The translations under genes were made by a program, and so were the position numbers. Below the pieces are notes generated by a model, which was not told where the DNA came from, searched no databases, and saw only the letters and a list, made by a program, of their open reading frames with translations. A stretch of DNA of 64,000 bases from CAIKMD01 sp963702925. GTDB lineage: Bacteria > Pseudomonadota > Alphaproteobacteria > ATCC43930 > CGMCC-115725. Each line of letters starts with the position of its first letter. Positions within the stretch are counted from its first letter, which is position 1. The stretch lies in NCBI GenBank assembly GCA_963702925.1, contig OY969771.1:868001-932000 (forward strand), written 5' to 3'. Shown here piece after piece: positions 1 to 8,703 of the stretch.

Positions 1-2
1 GG

Positions 3-131
3 TCGCTGGAGCCGATCGCCACGACCTATAAGATCGAAGGACTCATCGACGGATATCAGAAACTCTATGAGGACGTGCTGCGCGCCGGCGCGAATACGCT
101 ACGGCGTCCCATCGAGGCAGCCCGCGCATGA
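3..131 (+). CDS. C-terminal fragment of a glycosyltransferase-like protein (5' end outside window)
   Basis: An open frame enters from the left edge and ends at a TGA at 129-131, giving 42 residues that include YKIEGLIDGYQKLYEDVL. This amphipathic helical ending is common at the C-terminus of GT-B (GT4) glycosyltransferases, where the last helix folds back over the N-terminal domain. The stop lies only 13 bases before the next glycosyltransferase start, so the two are probably co-transcribed. The catalytic part is not in the window, so the family call rests on tail character and context. Confidence 0.5.
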   Translation, partial: SLEPIATTYKIEGLIDGYQKLYEDVLRAGANTLRRPIEAARA

Positions 132-144
132 GACCCTCCGCACG

Positions 145-1299
145 ATGGTAATGCGTCCGACCGTCTTGCAGATCGGCGCGCGCTGGTTTCCAGAGGTACG
201 AACCGGGCTGGAGCGCTATTACTACGATCTGGTCCGACATCTCCCTGCCGCCGGGTTTGACGTTCGCGGCTTGGTTCTCGCCTCCGCAGAGCCCGCCGGC
301 GAGCCGGGACTCGACATCGGCGCCTATGCGCGGCCCGGGGGCCCGATGCCGAAGCGCCTGCTCTCGCTGCGCAGCGCAACTCAAACAAGCCTTCGATCTC
401 ATCATGTGTCGGTAATGGGTTGCCATTACCCGCTCTATGGCTTTCCCATTCTCGATATGATAGGCATGGTTCCGACGGTCTTTCATTTCCATGGACCTTG
501 GGCCGCCGAGGGCCAGGCTGAACGCAACTCGCTGCCGGCATGGCTGACGAAGCGATGTATCGAGCAAATCCTCTACCGGCACCCAGCGAAATTCGTGGTC
601 TTGTCGCGCGCTTTTCGCGACATCCTGGTGCGAACCTATCGAATTCCCGCCGACCGCATTGCCGTCATACCGGGCGGAGTCGACATAGCGCGCTTCAAGA
701 ACGACCTCGGCAAGAGCGAATCGCGGCAAGCGATCGGATTGCCGACCGACCGACCGATCGTGCTGACGATCCGGCGCCTGGTGCGGCGTGTCGGGATCGA
801 AAACCTGATCGACGCAATGGCCAACGTCGCGAAACGGATCGCCGAGGTTCTGCTCCTTGTCGGCGGCACCGGGCCGCTTCACGGGGAAATTCAGCAGCAG
901 ATCGAAAGCCACGGGCTTGAGAACAATGTGCGGTTGCTGGGCAATGTTTCGGATGAACATCTACCGCTGCTTTACCGCGCTGCGGATATTTCGATCGTTC
1001 CCTCCATTGCGCTGGAGGGCTTCGGTTTGACGACCGTCGAATCGCTGGCTTGCGGCACGCCGGTTTTGGTCACGCCGGTTGGTGGACTGCCGGAAGTCGT
1101 CGCCGACCTGTCGCCGAATTTGATTTTAGCCGGCGACCAACCAAAAATATTGTCGGACGGGCTTATCGGCTTTTTCACCGGCGCTTTGCCGGTTCCAGAC
1201 GGCGCCAGCTGCGTCGCCTATGCGCGTCGGCGTTTCGATTGGCCGATCATCGCCCGGCGCGTCGCGGATTTGTATACGGATATTGCCGGCACAGGCTGA
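145..1299 (+). CDS. Glycosyltransferase family 4 (GT-B fold)
   Basis: The 384-residue protein probably transfers a nucleotide-activated sugar to a growing polysaccharide at the cytoplasmic face of the membrane. The N-terminal half has RTGLERYYYDLVRHL, typical of the GT4 acceptor domain. The C-terminal half has VIPGGVDIARF, then LLLVGGTGPL, then the donor-binding stretch around ALEGFGLTTVESLACGTPV with the E-x7-E pattern. I chose the ATG at 145 (151 is a second option) because the frame extends to 67 only by running back into the upstream gene. It follows a glycosyltransferase fragment and converges on two GT2 genes. Sugar specificity cannot be read from the sequence. Confidence 0.88.
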   Translation: MVMRPTVLQIGARWFPEVRTGLERYYYDLVRHLPAAGFDVRGLVLASAEPAGEPGLDIGAYARPGGPMPKRLLSLRSATQTSLRSHHVSVMGCHYPLYGFPILDMIGMVPTVFHFHGPWAAEGQAERNSLPAWLTKRCIEQILYRHPAKFVVLSRAFRDILVRTYRIPADRIAVIPGGVDIARFKNDLGKSESRQAIGLPTDRPIVLTIRRLVRRVGIENLIDAMANVAKRIAEVLLLVGGTGPLHGEIQQQIESHGLENNVRLLGNVSDEHLPLLYRAADISIVPSIALEGFGLTTVESLACGTPVLVTPVGGLPEVVADLSPNLILAGDQPKILSDGLIGFFTGALPVPDGASCVAYARRRFDWPIIARRVADLYTDIAGTG

Positions 1300-1326
1300 T
1301 GTCGGCGGGGCAACAATGGGAACCGA

Positions 1327-2265
1327 TCACCCTTTCTTGGCAAGCGGTTTTATCGGCACTCCCAACCGGAAAAGCAGATAGCTGCTTAGGCCGGTCAATT
1401 CTTGGAGACAGTTGCGTGGCCCAAGCGGAACGAAACGGATCATCCGGCCGATCCAAACGCGGAAATAAACCATCGAGCTGTCGCGGTTGAGCATGAACTT
1501 GGCAATGTAAGCGCCGCGCCCGATAGCATAGGCGCGTTTCAGCGCCTGGATATCCTTGGCCTTGCGGCCGTGATGATGAGCGACCGTCGGTCCCGGCGCG
1601 TATCTCCCCCACCATCCCTCGAAGCTCGCGCGCGCGCACGCATCGACATCCTCGCAATTGAACAGTCCACCGCTGCCCAGATTATCGTCGAAGCCGCCGA
1701 TGTCATCGAGGACTTGCCGCCGAAACAAGAGATTCGCTCCTTGAAGATCGCCTGCCGGCATATAGAGGCGCGGTGGGAAATCGCGCGGGATTGTCGATTC
1801 ATTGATGGTGAAGGGATAATCCTCTGGGTCGTAAAGCGTGATCCGCCCACCCGCAAAGCCGATTTTCGGATCCTCGAAGACCGCCAAGGCCTGATCGACA
1901 TAATCGCTCGCCGGATAACAATCGTCATCGGTGAGCGCGATGATCCGGCCGCGCGCAACGGCTACCCCGGCATTGTGCCCGCGCGCGAGCCCCGGCTTCG
2001 GCTCGTAAACCTGTTGGACCGCAAACGGCGCCGATTTTGCGAAGTCCGAGACGACCTCGGCAGTGTTGTCGGTCGAGCCATTGTCGATGACGACGAGTTC
2101 CCACCGGGCCGACGTCTTGATCTCCGCGACACGATCCAAGCACCGCCTCAGCTGCGTCGCGCGATTGCGGGTGCTGATCAGGAGCGACAAATCCACGCGC
2201 CCTTCCAGCGTTTCGCGCGCTTGGCATCGGCCGTCATCGCGTGTCGCTTGCGCTGCAACGGTCAT
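1327..2265 (-). CDS. Glycosyltransferase family 2
   Basis: A 312-residue GT-A enzyme. It starts with the GT2 signature LSLLISTRNRATQLRRCL, continues with ELVVIDNGSTDNTAEVV, and has the metal-binding TDDDCYP motif (DDD) near one third of the length. A second acidic motif, NCEDVDACARA, lies where the catalytic base sits in GT2 proteins. The ATG at 2265 overlaps the TGA of the upstream GT2 gene (ATGA, 2262-2265), which supports this start over one ten codons earlier and implies translational coupling. No membrane helices are evident, so it is probably a soluble or peripheral polysaccharide transferase. Confidence 0.87.
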   Translation of the reverse strand: MTVAAQATRDDGRCQARETLEGRVDLSLLISTRNRATQLRRCLDRVAEIKTSARWELVVIDNGSTDNTAEVVSDFAKSAPFAVQQVYEPKPGLARGHNAGVAVARGRIIALTDDDCYPASDYVDQALAVFEDPKIGFAGGRITLYDPEDYPFTINESTIPRDFPPRLYMPAGDLQGANLLFRRQVLDDIGGFDDNLGSGGLFNCEDVDACARASFEGWWGRYAPGPTVAHHHGRKAKDIQALKRAYAIGRGAYIAKFMLNRDSSMVYFRVWIGRMIRFVPLGPRNCLQELTGLSSYLLFRLGVPIKPLAKKG

Positions 2266-3194
2266 CGCAACCCCATTCCATGCAGCATGACCCACGCGCA
2301 GCGTCGCGGCTGTTTTGCCACGCGGATCGCTTGCATTTTCAGATGCTGTTTCCAGGAGAACTCCGATTTGATCTTGCGATAGCGCGCAAGCAGGCGTGGT
2401 TGGCTGCTACCAGCTTGCTGGGATTCATAGGTTTTCGCCCCGGGCACCAAGCGGAAGTTTCCCCAGTGACGATCGACGTAGACCATATTTATTCCGCGCT
2501 GAGCACAAGCGAAAATAAAGGCGGTATCCATCGAGTAATGCTCGGCGACGTCATAATATCCAACCTCGTCGTGAACCCGTTTGTGATAAAAATAAGCGCT
2601 CGGATTCTGCGGGGCGGCGGTATATCGCCAACCCAGAACCAGGCTTTCCAGCCTGAGATCCCAAGGACGGTTCCAAGAAACCGTCTTGCCGTCGCCGTCG
2701 ATGACCCTTGTATTGCCGACGACCAAGGATGGCACGGGCAGCTTCTCGATGGCGTCCAGCGCCTCCGCGAGAGCGCGTTCCTGATAGAAATCGTCGCAGT
2801 TCAAGATGCCGATAATGGGAGCCGCGGCGGCGCGAATGCCTTTATTCATAGCATCAGACTGCCCTTTGTCGGGGCCGCCGATCAGGCGGAGATGCGGATA
2901 TCGATCTTGGAAATCGCGGATGATCCCGAGAGTGGCATCGGTCGAGCCGCCATCGACGATGACGTGCTCGATATCGGCGAGACCTTGGTCGATCACATTT
3001 TGGACACAGCACGCGATGTAGCTTTCGCCGTTCAAGACGGGTGTAATGATCGATAGGCGCGTCTGGCTTGACTTGGGCAAGGTGAATGAACCGGCACAAC
3101 CTTGGCGATCTCGGAAGTATAGACAGGCCATCCGATCACGCGACATCTTCTCGGCGGCCCAGTTGTGACAAATAAAGAACTGGGCCGCTTCCAA
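2262..3194 (-). CDS. Glycosyltransferase family 2 (WcaA-like)
   Basis: About 310 residues with the GT2 opening RLSIITPVLNGESYI, then HVIVDGGSTDATLGII, then the nucleotide/metal motif ILNCDDFYQ. The spacing and the GGPDKGQSDAMNKGI stretch match WcaA-like enzymes of colanic-acid-type loci. The start is uncertain: the frame opens at 3194, but an ATG at 3146 (MSRDRM) would still leave about 30 residues before the first beta strand. It is the first gene of a leftward pair and overlaps the next GT2 start by four bases. Donor and acceptor sugars are unknown. Confidence 0.85.
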   Translation of the reverse strand: MEAAQFFICHNWAAEKMSRDRMACLYFRDRQGCAGSFTLPKSSQTRLSIITPVLNGESYIACCVQNVIDQGLADIEHVIVDGGSTDATLGIIRDFQDRYPHLRLIGGPDKGQSDAMNKGIRAAAAPIIGILNCDDFYQERALAEALDAIEKLPVPSLVVGNTRVIDGDGKTVSWNRPWDLRLESLVLGWRYTAAPQNPSAYFYHKRVHDEVGYYDVAEHYSMDTAFIFACAQRGINMVYVDRHWGNFRLVPGAKTYESQQAGSSQPRLLARYRKIKSEFSWKQHLKMQAIRVAKQPRRCAWVMLHGMGLR

Positions 3195-3348
3195 CGGTCA
3201 CGGACGCACGTACATGCGATGCACCGAATGAACGGGTTCGCGCCGCCCTCCCGCGGCGCGCCTCAAAATCGGCACAAACTTGTCGAATGATAGCGATTCG
3301 CGAGCGTCGACCATGAGACCTCTCAACGGCCGGTTCTAAGCCAGCGTC

Positions 3349-4073
3349 ATGTACCAACTGCTCAAGCAACGCATCAGAAACGGACTCGTCAATACAGCCT
3401 GCGGCCGGTTCGGATTGCAAGCGGACTTAAGCGACCTGTCCCATCCCTTGCCGCTGATCAAGAACCTCGGCATGACATGCCGCGGCCTCATTCATGTCGG
3501 CGCTCATTTCGGTGAGGAATTCGAGAGCTATCGCGAGGCCGGTCTCGACTGCGTGGTCTATATCGAGGCGGTTCCCGAGATTTTCGCCGCGCTGAAAGAA
3601 CATGTTTCGATCGATCCGCGGCATCACCCGGTGCAGGCCGTGTGCACGGAGCGCAGCGGCGACGAAATCGAATTCAATATCGCGTCGAATGACGGTGCGT
3701 CTTCCAGCATCCTCGCTTTGGGTAGCCACGCGCTCAAACATCCCGAGATCGCGTACCGCTCCAAGATCAAGCTGCGTTCCACGACCCTCGACGACATCAT
3801 TTTCGGCACGCCAGCATTCGCGTCGGCCGCGCTCGATTGCCTCGTCATGGATGTGCAAGGCGCCGAGATGAAGGTGGTCCGGGGTGCCCATCGCACACTT
3901 GCGCAATGCCGCTATGTCTTCACCGAGATCAATGAGGGTGGTCTTTACGAGGGCAATTCATCCTACGCCAAATCATCGCGGCGCTTCAACCCTACGGCTT
4001 CGCCTTGCGCTCTCTCGGCCTCAATCGGCATGGCTGGGGAAATGCGTTTTTCGTCAAGCCAGGAATCCGTTGA
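3349..4073 (+). pseudogene. FkbM-family methyltransferase, broken by a one-base frameshift
   Basis: SAM-dependent O-methyltransferase of the FkbM type, expected to methylate a sugar or other hydroxyl during polysaccharide assembly. The SAM-binding motif is GLIHVGAHFGEEFESY, followed by DCVVYIEAVPEIF and the family hallmark DCLVMDVQGAEMKVVRGA. Reading is normal as far as YEGNSSYA. Continuing in the same frame gives an unrelated tail ending at 4125. Shifting by one base at about 3970 restores the typical ending QPYGFALRSLGLNRHGWGN followed by AFFVKPGIR and a TGA at 4071-4073. One base therefore appears to be missing at 3967-3971. It may be a real pseudogene or a sequence error. Without repair the protein would be 258 residues with an aberrant end. 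Confidence 0.82.
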
Positions 4074-4115
4074 GGATGAAAGCCCGTCCAGTTTTTCAAT
4101 CGGAGGACTGACGCC

Positions 4116-4799
4116 GTGGGTCTGATCAATTGGGGCGCCCCCGAGAATTATGTCCTTGCTCTCAAAGACGCAATGGACATCCCGTGTTTCGTCGAGACCG
4201 GCACGTTTCGCGGCGCCACGACATGCTGGGCGGCAAGGCACTTTGCCGAGGTCTATACGATCGAGCTGTCGGAGACTCTCTATAAGGAGACGGCCGACAT
4301 TCTTGGGCCGCTTGAGAATGTCACCGCTCTTCTCGGCGACACACGCGAGGAGCTCGCGCGCTTAGCGCCCCAATTGCCTAAGTCGATCGTCTGGTTGGAT
4401 GCGCATTGGTCGGGCCTAGCGGGTGCGGCGGGCTGGCAAGACCAATGCCCGCTGCTCGAAGAGCTCGAGATTCTGAGGGAGCATTGGGATCGCCTGTTCA
4501 TTCTCGTCGACGATGCGCGGTTTTTCCTCGCTCCGCCCGGCCCGCCCCATGAAATCGATCATTGGCCGACATTGCCGCAAATCGTCAACGCCTTGGCGGG
4601 GCCTGGCCGCTTCGTCGCTTCCTTCGAGGATATTTTCGTCAGCGTTCCGCTCGCGGCGAGGGCCGTCACCATGAGCTATGTGCAAAAGGGCGGAAATTTG
4701 AACGAGCGCGTGCTTGGATTGGAAAGACCGGCGAATTCCCACCGTTCCGTTGTTGGTCGCGCGGCACGCCGGCTTGCTCACGAATTCGGCCTGCGGTGA
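4116..4799 (+). CDS. Class I SAM-methyltransferase-like protein
   Basis: A 227-residue protein with VETGTFRGATT, which sits where a SAM-binding loop would, followed by VYTIELSETLY (an acidic end of strand 2). Further motifs are LLGDTREEL, SIVWLDAHWSG and LFILVDDARFF. This layout recurs in small Rossmann-type methyltransferase-like proteins of sugar-polymer loci. The substrate is unknown. The start is a GTG, supported by a GGAGG at 4102-4106 nine bases upstream. Its stop overlaps the GTG of the next gene (GTGA, 4796-4799), so the two are likely coupled. The catalytic role is an inference; no catalytic residue is defined for this group. Confidence 0.65.
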   Translation: MGLINWGAPENYVLALKDAMDIPCFVETGTFRGATTCWAARHFAEVYTIELSETLYKETADILGPLENVTALLGDTREELARLAPQLPKSIVWLDAHWSGLAGAAGWQDQCPLLEELEILREHWDRLFILVDDARFFLAPPGPPHEIDHWPTLPQIVNALAGPGRFVASFEDIFVSVPLAARAVTMSYVQKGGNLNERVLGLERPANSHRSVVGRAARRLAHEFGLR

Positions 4800-5779
4800 C
4801 AGTGCCGACGATAAAACGCAGCCAGAGCGGCGGAAAACGGTTCGCTGCAGCGCCCGATATCGTCGTTGCGACGTCGATCCCTCCCAAGGTTAGCCGTCGC
4901 GACGACGGCCGCGAGATCGGACCGGAATATCAGCGGCATTGCATCGAAACCTGGATCAAGGCGGGGTTCCGGGTTCTTTCGCTCAATGCGCCCGAGGAGA
5001 TTCCCGAACTCGCCCTGCGTTACCCGGCGGTGCGTTTCATCGCAATTCACCGCGACGCCAGCGCTATCTCGGGCCGCAGGAACCCCTTATTAGCCGATCT
5101 CATTGCGACGCTAGCCCGCCAACCCGAGCCACTCGCCGGTATCGTCAACGCGGACATATTCATTGACCCGGACAAGAATTGGCGCGAGATCATCGGCGCG
5201 TCGATCCGTGATGCGATCGTCGTCGCCTCGAGAGCCGATCTGCGCTCGCTCGCTGCGACCGATTACCGGATCTATCGCCAAGGGTTTGACCTGTTCTTCT
5301 TCGAGAAGGCGGCCATTCCGCCCGGTCTCCGTCCGCCTTTCGCGATGGGTTTGCCCTGGTGGGACTACTGGCTTCCGATCGCCTTTCGGCTGCAAGGCGC
5401 GCAAATCAAGATCCTGACCGAGCCGCTTGCCTTCCATCTGCGCCATCCGGCGAATTTCGATCTGACCGTATTTCGTCATATGGCCAAAGAATTTGTCGAT
5501 TTCGTCCTTTCCGCGCCGAACGCCACCAGCGACCATACCGGGCGCGATCTTGCTTCGATCGTGGCGCTTTGCCGCGCAATTTCCGCAACGCCAGACGCTC
5601 TCGACGATCGCGTCATGCGCAAATCCGCTCTCACCGAGCTGCGCGATAAAATGATCGACAGCACGCGATGGCTGACGCCGCTGTGGCGGCGTGCAATCAA
5701 TTTCCGTAGCCAAGATGCTTTGCTCTATCGCCTCTGCGATGCCTGCGCCGTCGCCTTGTCCGAGCACGCCGCCGACTAG
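4796..5779 (+). CDS. Protein of unknown function in polysaccharide locus
   Basis: A 327-residue soluble protein that I do not recognise as a named family. The GTG start at 4796 overlaps the preceding stop by four bases. It opens with DIVVATSIPPKVSRRD, and later has GIVNADIFIDPDKNW, RQGFDLFFFEKAAIP and MGLPWWDYWLPIAFRLQG. The alternation of short beta strands with a DxF-type acidic motif (NADIFI) is reminiscent of GT-A nucleotide-sugar transferases, and the genomic setting fits. That is only a structural guess. No signal peptide or membrane helix is seen. It ends eight bases before the converging flippase gene. Confidence 0.6.
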   Translation: MTVPTIKRSQSGGKRFAAAPDIVVATSIPPKVSRRDDGREIGPEYQRHCIETWIKAGFRVLSLNAPEEIPELALRYPAVRFIAIHRDASAISGRRNPLLADLIATLARQPEPLAGIVNADIFIDPDKNWREIIGASIRDAIVVASRADLRSLAATDYRIYRQGFDLFFFEKAAIPPGLRPPFAMGLPWWDYWLPIAFRLQGAQIKILTEPLAFHLRHPANFDLTVFRHMAKEFVDFVLSAPNATSDHTGRDLASIVALCRAISATPDALDDRVMRKSALTELRDKMIDSTRWLTPLWRRAINFRSQDALLYRLCDACAVALSEHAAD

Positions 5780-5787
5780 GATTCCGT

Positions 5788-7326
5788 TTACAGCGCCGAC
5801 CCGAGCATCCGCGACCGCATCTGCTGCCATTGCCAAAATGCCTGATGGCGGATCCACGGCAATGCGAGCCCCGCCGCTGCCGACGAGGCGAGCCAAGTCA
5901 GCGATAGGATCGCGATCTCCTGCACCCGGCCTTCCGCACTCGGCGATAAGACCAATATCAGCAACGCGATCCCGCCGATCAAAGCTTGCGGCACAACGAC
6001 ATCGGCGTTGAGCCATCTCAGCCATTCTTTCCACCCCAAAGCGGGGCGAAGGATTGCCGCGATAAAGACGAAGCCGATCAATCGGTAGCTACACATGGCC
6101 AAGGCCGCGCCGACCGAACCCCATTGCGCGGTCGCGAAATAGACCAAGGGGATTGTTATCGCGCAGGTGATCACAGCGATGATGAAGAGCTGCCAAGTGC
6201 GCCCGGTTGCCATGATCAGGCCATAGGGAAGGCAGGTAAAGGCATTGAGACAGACCGCAACGGCGAAATAACGCAAAAGCACGGCGGCGCTGTCGGCGAT
6301 CGCGGGATTTCCCGTCCATAACATCAAGGTCTCTTTGGGAAAGACCGCAATCGTCGTAGCCAACGGAAGCACCATGACCGTGACGAGCTGACTCAGCTTT
6401 TCAAAGGTGACCATCGTCGTCGACCGATCCTTCAGCGCCATCAAGAGCGCAAGGCGCGGAAACGCAGCGGAAACGACCGGTTGGGCGATCAGCAGAAGAT
6501 TGCTGCCGATGACGCTGGCGACCATATAGGGGCCGACATCGGCCAAAGGCAACAACGCGCCGATGATGATCTTGTCGGATTGGAACGCGATCGTTCCGAG
6601 AACTGTGATGCTGCCGAGGCCGGCAGCAAAGCGCCACATTTCCTGGAGGAGATTTGCTTGAAACCGCGGCCGGCGATGATTGGACGGCGTGTGGGTCCAG
6701 AGCAGGACAAAGGCGACCGCCGCGGTGAGCGCCGCGATGACCGCCTGCCACGCCATCAGCGTGACGACAGAATCCGAAACGCACCAAAGCAAAAGGATCG
6801 AAACACCGTGACGGAGAGTCGTCGAGGCGATCGTGATTCCGTTGGCGATGTCCTGACGCTGAAGTCCCGCAAGCCCTCCGGAATAGAGAAAGACCGGCAA
6901 CTGCAACGTCAAGCCAAATCCGGCAAGACCAACCGCGCGCAGAATGACCGGATCGGGCACGCTGCTGCCTTTGCCGATCGCGACGGCGGCGATCCACGGA
7001 GCGCTAAAATAGATGGCGAAGCCGACACCCAACGCGCCCAACCAATAGGGAAGACTGATCGTCCAGATCAGGTCCCTCATCCGATCCGGCGAAGCCGAGG
7101 AAAGCTTGGCAAGCTCGCGCGTGATGGCGGCGGAAAACCCCAGGTCGAGCAACCCGGCAATCGCCATATAGGAATTCAACAAGGCGAACAGACCATAGGC
7201 CTCAACGCCCAAGAAATGCAGGTAGACCGGCACGAAGACGACGCCGGCAACCGCCGTATAGAAGCGGCCGACGACATTGGCCGCGATGTTCACTTTAAGC
7301 GAGCGCTGTATCGTCGCCGCGGTCAT
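5788..7326 (-). CDS. Polysaccharide flippase, MOP superfamily (Wzx-like)
   Basis: A 512-residue integral membrane protein with about 12 to 14 hydrophobic segments spread along its whole length. The first segments read NIAANVVGRFYTAVAGVVFV and GLFALLNSYMAIAGLLDLGF, followed by AITRELAKL, the pattern of Wzx/RfbX O-unit and EPS flippases. Its role would be to move lipid-linked repeat units from the cytoplasmic to the periplasmic leaflet. It lies ten bases after a glycosyltransferase gene on the same strand, so the two form a small operon. No matching polymerase (Wzy) is visible in the window. Confidence 0.85.
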   Translation of the reverse strand: MTAATIQRSLKVNIAANVVGRFYTAVAGVVFVPVYLHFLGVEAYGLFALLNSYMAIAGLLDLGFSAAITRELAKLSSASPDRMRDLIWTISLPYWLGALGVGFAIYFSAPWIAAVAIGKGSSVPDPVILRAVGLAGFGLTLQLPVFLYSGGLAGLQRQDIANGITIASTTLRHGVSILLLWCVSDSVVTLMAWQAVIAALTAAVAFVLLWTHTPSNHRRPRFQANLLQEMWRFAAGLGSITVLGTIAFQSDKIIIGALLPLADVGPYMVASVIGSNLLLIAQPVVSAAFPRLALLMALKDRSTTMVTFEKLSQLVTVMVLPLATTIAVFPKETLMLWTGNPAIADSAAVLLRYFAVAVCLNAFTCLPYGLIMATGRTWQLFIIAVITCAITIPLVYFATAQWGSVGAALAMCSYRLIGFVFIAAILRPALGWKEWLRWLNADVVVPQALIGGIALLILVLSPSAEGRVQEIAILSLTWLASSAAAGLALPWIRHQAFWQWQQMRSRMLGSAL

Positions 7327-7335
7327 CGCATGGAT

Positions 7336-8406
7336 TCAGCCAAAATACGGCCTGGCCGGCGCGCCCGCGCGGCGTTCTGACATATAAGGCTCCAGCGCTT
7401 CGCAAAATTCGCGCGCACGGACGCGCCAATTGAACTTTTCATGCAGGTTTCCCGGGTTGCGACGTTCTCCTCCCTCCAAAATCCGCCGAATGGCACGCGC
7501 GGCGCTATCGGCATCCGTCATTTTGTGGACATAGCGCTCGTAAAACCGAACCCCCGGCACCGGGGAAGCAACGACCTCGAGGCTCGCGCAGAGATAGTGA
7601 AAGAGCTTGTCCGGGCTGATGAAGCGGGTCATCACGTCGTCGGCTCGATAAGGCAGAAGTCCGATCGTATAGTTGTCGAGAATGCCCTGAAGCTGGTCGA
7701 ATTCGAAACGCCCGTAATAGCGAATATTCGCGCGCGCGGCGGTAAGCTGTTCGATTTGCCGGATCGTCATCGGATCGTCATCGTAAACCGCACCATACAA
7801 GTCGATAACGATATCCGGCAGCGCGCGCGACAGGGCCGCGAGAAAATCGAAGTCCGTCCGGCGATCGAACGACGCCGTCACGACGATTTTGTTCTCGGCG
7901 CTTTTGACATGCTTTGCCGGCACGAGATGCGAGGCGTTATCCGAATAGAAGCTTCCGCGATAGCGCGCTTGCAGATCCTTGGACCGCAGGCAGCAGGATG
8001 TCGCGGTGGTTTTATAGGCCAGATCGGTCAGCCACCACTGAAGTCGCTTCAAACCTTTCGCATCGTAGAGCAGGCAGTCATAGACGTCGTAGATCCAGAT
8101 AGAGCTCCGCATGTTCATCCAAAGCCGCAACAGGACATCGGGCGCCGAGTTGCCCGCGGAGTTGACGATGACCCCCTGACGACCGCCAAGAAACCGACGC
8201 AAAAGATCTTCCGCTTCGCCAAGGGTCGCCAGGGGCATAACGTCTTGGAAGTTTTCGCCGCCGCGCGCTTCCATCGCGTCGCGTCGCAGAAACAAATGGA
8301 CGCAGGGATGGCCGGCGGATTGCAGCGCCTGCATCAAGAAGCGGCGAAAATCGGCCGGAAATGAACGAAATGAAAGAAAGGCAAAACGAATACCGTTATC
8401 TCGCAT
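7336..8406 (-). CDS. Glycosyltransferase, GT-B type (GT4-like)
   Basis: About 356 residues if started at the ATG at 8406 (MRDNGIRFAFLSFRSF), which places the first beta strand at the N-terminus. An upstream start at 8478 would add 24 poorly ordered residues. IRYYGRFEFDQLQGILDNY followed by TIGLLPYR matches the donor-site region of GT4 enzymes, and RFISPDKLFHYLCASLEVV occupies the place of the usual E-x7-E segment but with a divergent sequence. The protein is probably a cytoplasmic or peripheral transferase of the polysaccharide locus, transcribed with the flippase downstream. Confidence 0.75.
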   Translation of the reverse strand: MRDNGIRFAFLSFRSFPADFRRFLMQALQSAGHPCVHLFLRRDAMEARGGENFQDVMPLATLGEAEDLLRRFLGGRQGVIVNSAGNSAPDVLLRLWMNMRSSIWIYDVYDCLLYDAKGLKRLQWWLTDLAYKTTATSCCLRSKDLQARYRGSFYSDNASHLVPAKHVKSAENKIVVTASFDRRTDFDFLAALSRALPDIVIDLYGAVYDDDPMTIRQIEQLTAARANIRYYGRFEFDQLQGILDNYTIGLLPYRADDVMTRFISPDKLFHYLCASLEVVASPVPGVRFYERYVHKMTDADSAARAIRRILEGGERRNPGNLHEKFNWRVRAREFCEALEPYMSERRAGAPARPYFG

Positions 8407-8703
8407 CGTATCGTTCAACCCTCGGCCTGACCGCCACCTCGTGCCCAGGCGAGCGAATGGGTTACGGCTTTTAGGCATAAGTCTTTGTTCGCGGAATCGG
8501 TTCCACCTGCGGAATGCCGGCGCTTTCTCGCCGTTTGACGCGAGCGGGATTTTGACGCCGATAGTCTACGGCCTCGCATTGCATCGGATCGGAGAAAAGA
8601 AAACCAGAACCGCAATAATATAAATAGGGGAAAGAGTCGTCGCTGTGATCTTTCTGAGATCAAGCGACGAAGACAAAGAAAAGCCGCGAATATCAGAATA
8701 AAA
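8407..8703. other. Divergent intergenic region
   Basis: A 297-base spacer between a leftward glycosyltransferase and a rightward GT2 gene. It is visibly more AT-rich towards the right end (for example aataatataaatagggg near 8612-8629) and must carry the promoters of both transcription units. I see no convincing -35/-10 pair, operator palindrome or RNA gene in it. Confidence 0.5.
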
